Part shown: positions 59,008-64,000 of the stretch, piece after piece
Layout of the letters: every line of letters begins with the position of its first letter
How positions within the stretch are numbered: position 1 is the first letter of the stretch
Assembly (NCBI RefSeq): GCF_003611735.1
Contig: NZ_RAWG01000008.1
Coordinates: forward strand, 1 to 64,000
Direction of reading: 5' to 3'
Source: Corallococcus sicarius
Lineage (GTDB): Bacteria > Myxococcota > Myxococcia > Myxococcales > Myxococcaceae
Length of the DNA: 64,000 bases
Position numbers and translations under genes: made by a program
Notes under the pieces: generated by a model
What the model saw: only the letters and a program-made list of their open reading frames with translations
Told to the model about the DNA's origin: nothing
The model's database searches: none

Positions 59008-61359
59008 ATGGGGGGTCTGGCACCCACAGGTGGTGGTTCTGGCAAGTCCGGGGTGGATCCGGCGGCGGCCGCGCGTCGCGACGAGGCGGCCCGACAGAAA
59101 GCAGCAGAGGACGCCCGGCGCGCCGCCGAGGCCGCGCGCAAGGCCGCTGAAGCCGCGCGCAAGGCCGCGGAGGAAGCCCGCCGGGCCGCAGAAGCCGCTC
59201 GCCAGCAGAAGGCCGCGGCGGAGAAGGCTGCCGCCGACGCGAAGAAGGCCGCGCAGAAGCCAGACCAGACACCCGAGGCCGCGAAGAAGTCCAAGGCGGA
59301 CGCCGACGCCGCCGACAAGACCCGCCAGCAGGCCACCGACAAGGCCGCCGCCGCGGACAAGAAGCTCCAGGCGGCCGAGGAGAAGGCGGCCCTGGACGCG
59401 AAGCGGGCCCAGGACGCCATGGGCAAGGCGAATGCGCTGGCCACGCGGGAGAAGCAGACCCCGCCCTTTACCCAGCGGGACATCGACAAGGTCAAGCCGA
59501 AGCCCAATGAGCTCGCCTCGGCCTTCGAGGGCACGAACCGCAAGGCGGAGCTGGAGAAGCTGCTGGGCACCGCCGCCCCGCCGAAGACAAAGGCCGTGCA
59601 GACGCCCGCGGCGAAGGGGGGCGCGAAGTCTTCGCACCTCGAAGACGGCGTGGCCCCACCGGCCAGGGACTATTCCCGGCTGGGGATTGCCGGGCCCCAG
59701 GGCGCGGCACAGCCGGCATCCCTGGATGGCGAGCCCCCCCCATCACTCGAGATGGAGGCCCCCCAGGGCACGCGTTCCACACCGGACCTCATCCCCACTC
59801 CGTCTCCGTCGCCCGGGCCCACGGTTCCTCAACCCACTCCGACCGGGGAGCCTCCGCCGACTGCGCCGCCAACGACGCCCTCGACCCCGCCGGCACCGAC
59901 CTCGCCGCCACCCACTCCACCGCAGCCCCTGTCGACCGAGAAGCCGACGACGCGACCGCCCAAGGATGGCCCCGCCAAACCGCCGAAGGATGCGCCGACA
60001 GGCGCCGAAGCCGCGGCCCGGTTGAAGGTCCCGATGCGGTACGTGGGTTTCCTCGGTCAAGGCCATCGGGCGAGCGAATACCTCGACACGATTCGCGCCC
60101 ACCAGAACGACCCAGCCTACCTGAAGGACCTCTACAAGGGATTGGGTGACAAGGACACCGAGGCACTGTTCAAGGATGCCTCTCGCCATGTGGCGGATAG
60201 CCCTGGCACGGCTGGCGAACAGACCGACGCGCTGAAGGTACTGGCCAGGAGCACCCACCAGCTTCCGCCCGCTGTCGCGGACAAGCTCGCCAAGGACGCG
60301 GCGGCGCTCGACTCCCGCTCCCCCCTGACGCCGGTGCTGAAACAACCGGAGACGAGCGAGTCCATCCGTCGCACCGTCCTGGACACGGCTGCAGCGGCCT
60401 TCAAAGAGAGTCCGTCGGTCGTCGATGCGCAGAAGTTCGGGGATGTGCTCGCGTCCGACCCCAAGCTCATCCAGGACTATGCGACCAGCCTGGGGCGCGA
60501 CCGGTTCACCGGAATCCTCGCGAAGGGCTTCGAGCACCCCCCATTCGGCTTTGGTAGGAACTCCCAGGGGCCCACCCGGATGGACGGACTGGGGAAGGTG
60601 TTGGGCCAGGCCTCCGAGCTGTTCAAGGGGCCAGCGTACGCAGACTTGCGCGCCAACATCTTCCGCGTTGGCGCGAACAGCCTGGGGGACTCGACCGACC
60701 CGGCGCGGGCAACCCAGCTCGACGGGCTGAAGAAGCACTTCAAGGCGGATGCGCTCGACATCATCGACCAGCTGTCGAACAACACCACGCGCGCGGGCAG
60801 CGCCTTCGATGGGACGGGCAAGGGGCTCGCGAACTTCCTGCGGGACACGCTGGTTTCCGATCCCCAGAAAGACCCGGGATTCGCCAAGTTCCTCAAGCAG
60901 GAGTTACCCGGGCAGCTACACCGGCTTGTGACGGACCCGAACACGTTGAAGGGCAACAACGGCCAGCAGTCGCCCAACGAGAAGTACGCGCGCATCCTGG
61001 GCAGCTACACAGGGTCCCTTGCCACCGGCTACCTTCAGGCCATCAAGGCGAGCAATGACAAACAGGAACTCATCGGCCGGGCTGTCGACAGTTTCACCGG
61101 CACCATCCTCCACAAGGCCGGCATGGTCGGTGAGGCAGTGAAGCCCAGCATCGAGAAGGCACTCACCGACTTGCTTACCCGGGGGGAAGCCGACTACCAG
61201 AAGCAGCTTCGTCAGTTCCTGGTGGGCGTGCTGAATCAGGCCACGCGCGGCCTCCAGGACTTCGACACGAAGGCCGGCGAGAATACCGACACGGAAAGCA
61301 AGTTCAGGCTCGGCTTCAACAGCATCCTGGAACTCAACGAATTCCTCGACGCAATCTGA
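59008..61359 (+). CDS. large Ala-rich coiled-coil / Pro-rich protein
   Basis: 783 residues from ATG 59008 (AAGGGA 7 nt upstream). No signal peptide. Residues ~18-150 are a long, highly charged Ala/Lys/Glu/Arg helix (AAEAARKAAEAARKAAEEAR type, TolA-like) expected to form a rod. Residues ~235-335 are Pro/Thr-rich and disordered (PTPSPSPGPTVPQPTPTGEP). Residues ~345-783 are a globular, mostly helical domain (MRYVGFLGQGHRASEYLDTI, ANIFRVGANSLGDSTDPARA, FLRDTLVSDPQKDPGFAKFL) of no recognised family. The rod-linker-globule design suits a protein that spans or is pushed through the envelope. Divergent from the kinase operon. Confidence 0.7.
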   Translation: MGGLAPTGGGSGKSGVDPAAAARRDEAARQKAAEDARRAAEAARKAAEAARKAAEEARRAAEAARQQKAAAEKAAADAKKAAQKPDQTPEAAKKSKADADAADKTRQQATDKAAAADKKLQAAEEKAALDAKRAQDAMGKANALATREKQTPPFTQRDIDKVKPKPNELASAFEGTNRKAELEKLLGTAAPPKTKAVQTPAAKGGAKSSHLEDGVAPPARDYSRLGIAGPQGAAQPASLDGEPPPSLEMEAPQGTRSTPDLIPTPSPSPGPTVPQPTPTGEPPPTAPPTTPSTPPAPTSPPPTPPQPLSTEKPTTRPPKDGPAKPPKDAPTGAEAAARLKVPMRYVGFLGQGHRASEYLDTIRAHQNDPAYLKDLYKGLGDKDTEALFKDASRHVADSPGTAGEQTDALKVLARSTHQLPPAVADKLAKDAAALDSRSPLTPVLKQPETSESIRRTVLDTAAAAFKESPSVVDAQKFGDVLASDPKLIQDYATSLGRDRFTGILAKGFEHPPFGFGRNSQGPTRMDGLGKVLGQASELFKGPAYADLRANIFRVGANSLGDSTDPARATQLDGLKKHFKADALDIIDQLSNNTTRAGSAFDGTGKGLANFLRDTLVSDPQKDPGFAKFLKQELPGQLHRLVTDPNTLKGNNGQQSPNEKYARILGSYTGSLATGYLQAIKASNDKQELIGRAVDSFTGTILHKAGMVGEAVKPSIEKALTDLLTRGEADYQKQLRQFLVGVLNQATRGLQDFDTKAGENTDTESKFRLGFNSILELNEFLDAI

Positions 61360-61381
61360 GCCAGCGCCGTCAGGGCTGGCC
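61360..61381. terminator. short hairpin after the coiled-coil protein gene
   Basis: GCCAGC and GCTGGC (about 61360-61365 and 61375-61380) pair across 9 nt right after the stop; the convergent PLP gene ends at 61444. Confidence 0.35.
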
Positions 61382-61443
61382 CCCTCCCACGGGAGCCGGC
61401 TTGCAGGGCAACCCCGGGGAGGCGAACGTGCGCCTTCCCGCAT

Positions 61444-62829
61444 CTAAACCCTCAAGGCCGCGGCCCCCAGCGCCGCGAGGATGACGGGGAGGTCCGCCTC
61501 CCCCGTGCGCCAGTTGGAGAAGGCCGCGCGCAGGCCAGGGCGGTCCGCGTACTGCGTGGGGGTGCATTGCACGCGACCGTCGGCCTGCAGCGCCCCGAGG
61601 AGGCGGTCGCGCCGCGAGGCGTCCCCCGAGCGCAGCGCGAAGCAGACGATGTTCAGCGTCACCGGGGCGAGCAGCGCGTAGTGCGGGGACGCCGCGAGCC
61701 CCTCCCCCATGCCGCGTGCGAGCGCGCAGCCTCGCTCGACGAGGGCGCGGTGCCCATCGCGGCCATAGGCCATGAGCGTCATCCACGCGGGCAGCGCCCG
61801 GAAGCGACGCGAGTTCTCCGGCGTGCGGTGCAGCAGGTCTGGCCCCTGGCCGAGGTAGGCGGCCACCGCGCGGAAGACGCGCTCCTGCTGCGCGAGGTGG
61901 CGCGTGAAGACGAAGCCGGAGTCGTAGGGGACGTTGAGCCACTTGTGCCCGTCCGCCGCGACCGAGTCCGCGTAGGCGAGCCCCCGCAGCAGGTGCGCGT
62001 GCGCCGGGCTGCAGGCCGCGAAGAGGCCGAAGGCGCCGTCCACGTGCAACCAGGCCCCGTGGCGGCGGCACACCTGCCCCACCGCCTCCAGATCGTCGAA
62101 GTCTCCGGTGTTCACCTCCCCCGCGCTCGCGATCACGATGACCGGAGCGCCGCCGAGTGCCACGAGCTGCGCCTCCAGCGCCTTCGGGTCCATGACGGGC
62201 CGGCCCGGCAGACAGGGGACGGCCTGCACCGCGCGCCGTCCCATGCCGAGGATGGAGAGCGCCTTGAGCACACTCGCGTGCGGCGCGCCGCCCAGGACCG
62301 CGACCCGCGGCAGCCCCCACAGCCCCTCCTCGCTCACGTCGTGGCCCAGCCGCTCCAACGCCCACTGCCGCGCGGTGGCCAGCGAGACGAGGTTCGCCGC
62401 CGTCGCGCCGCTCACGAAGGCACCCTCGAAGTCCTCGGACAGGCCGAAGAGGGAGCGCAGGAGCCCCAGCGCCTCGTGCTCCACGCTGGTGGCGAGCGAG
62501 TCGCCGCTGTTGCTCAGGTTCTGGTCATACGCGGAGACGAGCCAGTCGCCCACGAGCGCCGCGGGCGTGGTGCCGCCGGTGACGAAGCCGAGGTAGCGCG
62601 GCCCCGCGGAGCCGGAGAGCCCGGCCTCGTAGCGGCGGCGGAAGAGCGCGAGCGCGTCCTCGGCGCCCAAGCCCGCGTCAGGCAGCCCGAGCGGCGAGGA
62701 CGGCTCGGGGCGAACGCCCGCGGGGCGCTCGGGCAGCGCGGTGAGGAACTCGAGGGCGCTCGCGCGGGCCTGCTCAAGCAGGTCCGGGAGCCGGGAGAGA
62801 TCACGGGAGAGAAGGTCGCGCATGGGCAT
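61444..62829 (-). CDS. PLP-dependent group II amino-acid decarboxylase
   Basis: 461 residues from ATG 62829 (a second ATG at 62823 is equally possible). Fold-type I PLP enzyme of the aromatic/glutamate decarboxylase group: GFVTGGTTPAALVGDWLVSA, EGAFVSGATAANLVSLATAR (phosphate-binding ATAANL), WLHVDGAFGLFAACSP with the cofactor Asp, and SVAADGHKWLNVPYDSGFVF with the Schiff-base Lys. The His stacking on PLP is in GAPHASVLKALSIL. Substrate is not evident from sequence; L-DOPA/tryptophan-like or glutamate-like amino acids are the family norm. Not in an obvious operon. Confidence 0.88.
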   Translation of the reverse strand: MPMRDLLSRDLSRLPDLLEQARASALEFLTALPERPAGVRPEPSSPLGLPDAGLGAEDALALFRRRYEAGLSGSAGPRYLGFVTGGTTPAALVGDWLVSAYDQNLSNSGDSLATSVEHEALGLLRSLFGLSEDFEGAFVSGATAANLVSLATARQWALERLGHDVSEEGLWGLPRVAVLGGAPHASVLKALSILGMGRRAVQAVPCLPGRPVMDPKALEAQLVALGGAPVIVIASAGEVNTGDFDDLEAVGQVCRRHGAWLHVDGAFGLFAACSPAHAHLLRGLAYADSVAADGHKWLNVPYDSGFVFTRHLAQQERVFRAVAAYLGQGPDLLHRTPENSRRFRALPAWMTLMAYGRDGHRALVERGCALARGMGEGLAASPHYALLAPVTLNIVCFALRSGDASRRDRLLGALQADGRVQCTPTQYADRPGLRAAFSNWRTGEADLPVILAALGAAALRV

Positions 62830-62849
62830 CAGGGGTCCTGCTCTCTCGC

Positions 62850-63158
62850 CTACGGCAGGCAGTACGAGGTGGGGTACTCGCACTTGTACGGGGTCTGCCA
62901 GTACCAGGCCCCGTAGATGCAGATCTGCTGCTGGAACTTCGTGGCAGTCTGGGTGCAGCAGCCGTTTTGCACGTACCGGGTCGAGTTGTGCGTACAGGCG
63001 GAGGCGGTCACGGTGCCGCTCCCGGTCTCGACCGGGACGAGCTCTTCCATGTTCACGGTCGAAGGGTCGGTTTCCGGTTCAGCCCCGGTGCCGCAGCCGA
63101 CAGGGCCAGACACGGCACACGTGAGAGCAACGAGGACGAAGGAATGGGAGGTCTTCAT
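62850..63158 (-). CDS. small Cys-rich lipoprotein with GCCT motif (paralogue)
   Basis: 102 residues from ATG 63158 (MKTSHSFVLVALTCAVSGPV, then GC). An acidic linker (EPETDPSTVNMEELVPVE) precedes the Cys-rich end: SACTHNSTRYVQNGCCTQTA, KFQQQICIYGAW and YKCEYPTSYC. It shares GCCTxT, the QxQIC box and overall length with the protein at 33811-34095. An earlier start at 63284 lacks a signal peptide and is rejected. The PLP decarboxylase gene lies 20 bp downstream on the same strand, but a functional link is unlikely. Confidence 0.7.
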   Translation of the reverse strand: MKTSHSFVLVALTCAVSGPVGCGTGAEPETDPSTVNMEELVPVETGSGTVTASACTHNSTRYVQNGCCTQTATKFQQQICIYGAWYWQTPYKCEYPTSYCLP

Positions 63159-63229
63159 GGCAGGCAACCTGGGTTGGGGGGAAGGCCAAGACGCATGTGA
63201 TTGGATCTGTGTGTCCTCAGGCAGGGTCG

Positions 63230-64000
63230 CTACGGCGCCAGGGGGCCCCAGTGGAACCCGGTCCCATCCTGGGTGGCACTCCACAGCTCATCCGACGACA
63301 GGCCCTCAAGGCTCGTGAAGCCCTGGGTGCCAAAGCGGAAGTCCCTCCACTCCGTTCCGTCGAAGCGAACAAGGTCGTCCGTGTCCAGGCGCGCGATGAC
63401 GGCACCCTGTCCGAAGGACACCACGTCGAGGATGTCGGGCGAGACGCCACCGTCCACGAAGATGGGGTACGGAGGCTTCGTGCTCCAGGTGCCCGCCGTA
63501 CGCTCCAGGAGCAGCCCCTGGTCACCGGCCGCGTAGGCCAGCCCCGGCGCCACGACGTGCACGGTGTGCAGGGCGGTCTGTCCCTGCATGGGCGGCGGCA
63601 GCGTCTCCCGCAGCCACGGGCCTCCGTCAGCGTTGACGTGGTACGCGACGGGCACCTGGCCCGCCTGGCCCACGGTGATGAGCGTTCGCGGATCAAGTCC
63701 GTGGAGGGAGCGGAGGTCCGCGTCCACGTTCGCCACCCGCACCGGCTCCGCCGGAGGGTCCCAGCGGAGGATGTCCCCGGCCTCGCTCACCGCGTAGAGC
63801 GTCGTGCCTCCGTCCCCCTCGAAGCCCACGATGTCCTGGATGGCCGCCCCACCCGCGTCGAAGGACGTCAGCGCGCAGGGCTCTCCGGCGAACAGCGGTC
63901 GCGTGGCGAGCCGCCCCTCCCAGGAGCCCATGAACACACGCCCGTCGCTCGGCCGTGCCCACGCGGTGGACCAGGCCCCGCGGCAGTCGGTGAAGGACTT
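63230..64000 (-). CDS. beta-propeller-like protein, 3' part (5' end outside window)
   Basis: The frame is open to the right edge, so only the C-terminal 256 residues are seen. They repeat short beta strands ending in Trp or Asp motifs (GDILRWDPPAEPVRVANVDA, LHGLDPRTLITVGQAGQV, VVAPGLAYAAGDQGLLLERT, DDLVRFDGTEWRDFRFG). This is typical of Kelch/YCF48-like propeller proteins exported by myxobacteria, but the signal sequence would be outside the window. Two Cys are present (FTDCRGAW and GEPCALTSF). Function not inferable. Confidence 0.6.
   Translation of the reverse strand, partial: KSFTDCRGAWSTAWARPSDGRVFMGSWEGRLATRPLFAGEPCALTSFDAGGAAIQDIVGFEGDGGTTLYAVSEAGDILRWDPPAEPVRVANVDADLRSLHGLDPRTLITVGQAGQVPVAYHVNADGGPWLRETLPPPMQGQTALHTVHVVAPGLAYAAGDQGLLLERTAGTWSTKPPYPIFVDGGVSPDILDVVSFGQGAVIARLDTDDLVRFDGTEWRDFRFGTQGFTSLEGLSSDELWSATQDGTGFHWGPLAP

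Overview
The window is chromosomal DNA of very high G+C with strong third-position GC bias. It almost certainly comes from a myxobacterium of the Myxococcus/Corallococcus group (order Myxococcales). The basis is the dense complement of secreted lipoproteins, two eukaryote-type Ser/Thr kinases (one overlapping a TIGR03001-type sigma factor), a Sit-type polymorphic toxin/immunity pair, a beta/gamma-crystallin-type lipoprotein and a giant RHS protein. Most genes are surface, secreted or accessory genes; only rnhB and recD2 are clearly housekeeping.

Layout. 1-2700: the end of a TPR-like protein, a small lipoprotein, then rnhB and an overlapping DUF2325-like gene. 2719-3464: an IS5-family (IS427-type) transposase with a -1 frameshift site. 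3562-14046: a leftward operon made of a 2,841-residue RHS/SpvB-like protein and two homologous beta-rich partners. 14325-14750: a small secreted protein whose longer paralogue lies 20 kb away at 34270. 14795-15723: fragments of IS3- and IS91-type transposases. 15975-16149: a 175-bp MITE with 19-bp IS10-like inverted repeats and an exact 9-bp target duplication. 16273-18705: a degenerate repeat family bracketing a SitA5-like AHH-nuclease lipoprotein and its Imm11-family immunity gene. 18894-19139: a tmRNA/tRNA 3'-end-like att remnant and a broken Fis-type HTH fragment. 19269-24791: a Cys-rich lipoprotein, a membrane Ser/Thr kinase, remnants of two resistance-type enzymes and a TPR-CHAT protease.

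24851-42114 is a run of exported proteins (DDHGD-module lipoprotein, beta-barrel proteins, beta/gamma-crystallin lipoprotein, serine beta-lactamase-like hydrolase, DUF4114 protein, Cys-rich lipoproteins, beta-propeller lipoprotein) mixed with a WD40 protein, a P-loop kinase and a SUKH-type protein. 42312-47982: recD2, a PHB-depolymerase-like esterase, an MFS exporter and nitronate monooxygenase. 48079-54667: a calcineurin-like phosphoesterase lipoprotein diverging from an M4-type metalloprotease plus Cys-repeat lipoprotein operon. 54780-58768: a sigma factor translationally coupled to a kinase-TPR protein. 59008-64000: a long Ala- and Pro-rich protein, a PLP decarboxylase, another Cys-rich lipoprotein and a partial beta-propeller-like protein.

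How the genes may work together. The region looks like a surface and competition hub. Candidate competition functions are the RHS operon and the sit pair, candidate predation or development enzymes are the metalloprotease, esterase and hydrolases, and signalling is represented by the kinases, sigma factor and CHAT protease. Mobile-element debris at 2.7-3.5 kb and 14.8-21.5 kb marks the most plastic part. No rRNA, complete tRNA or CRISPR array was found.
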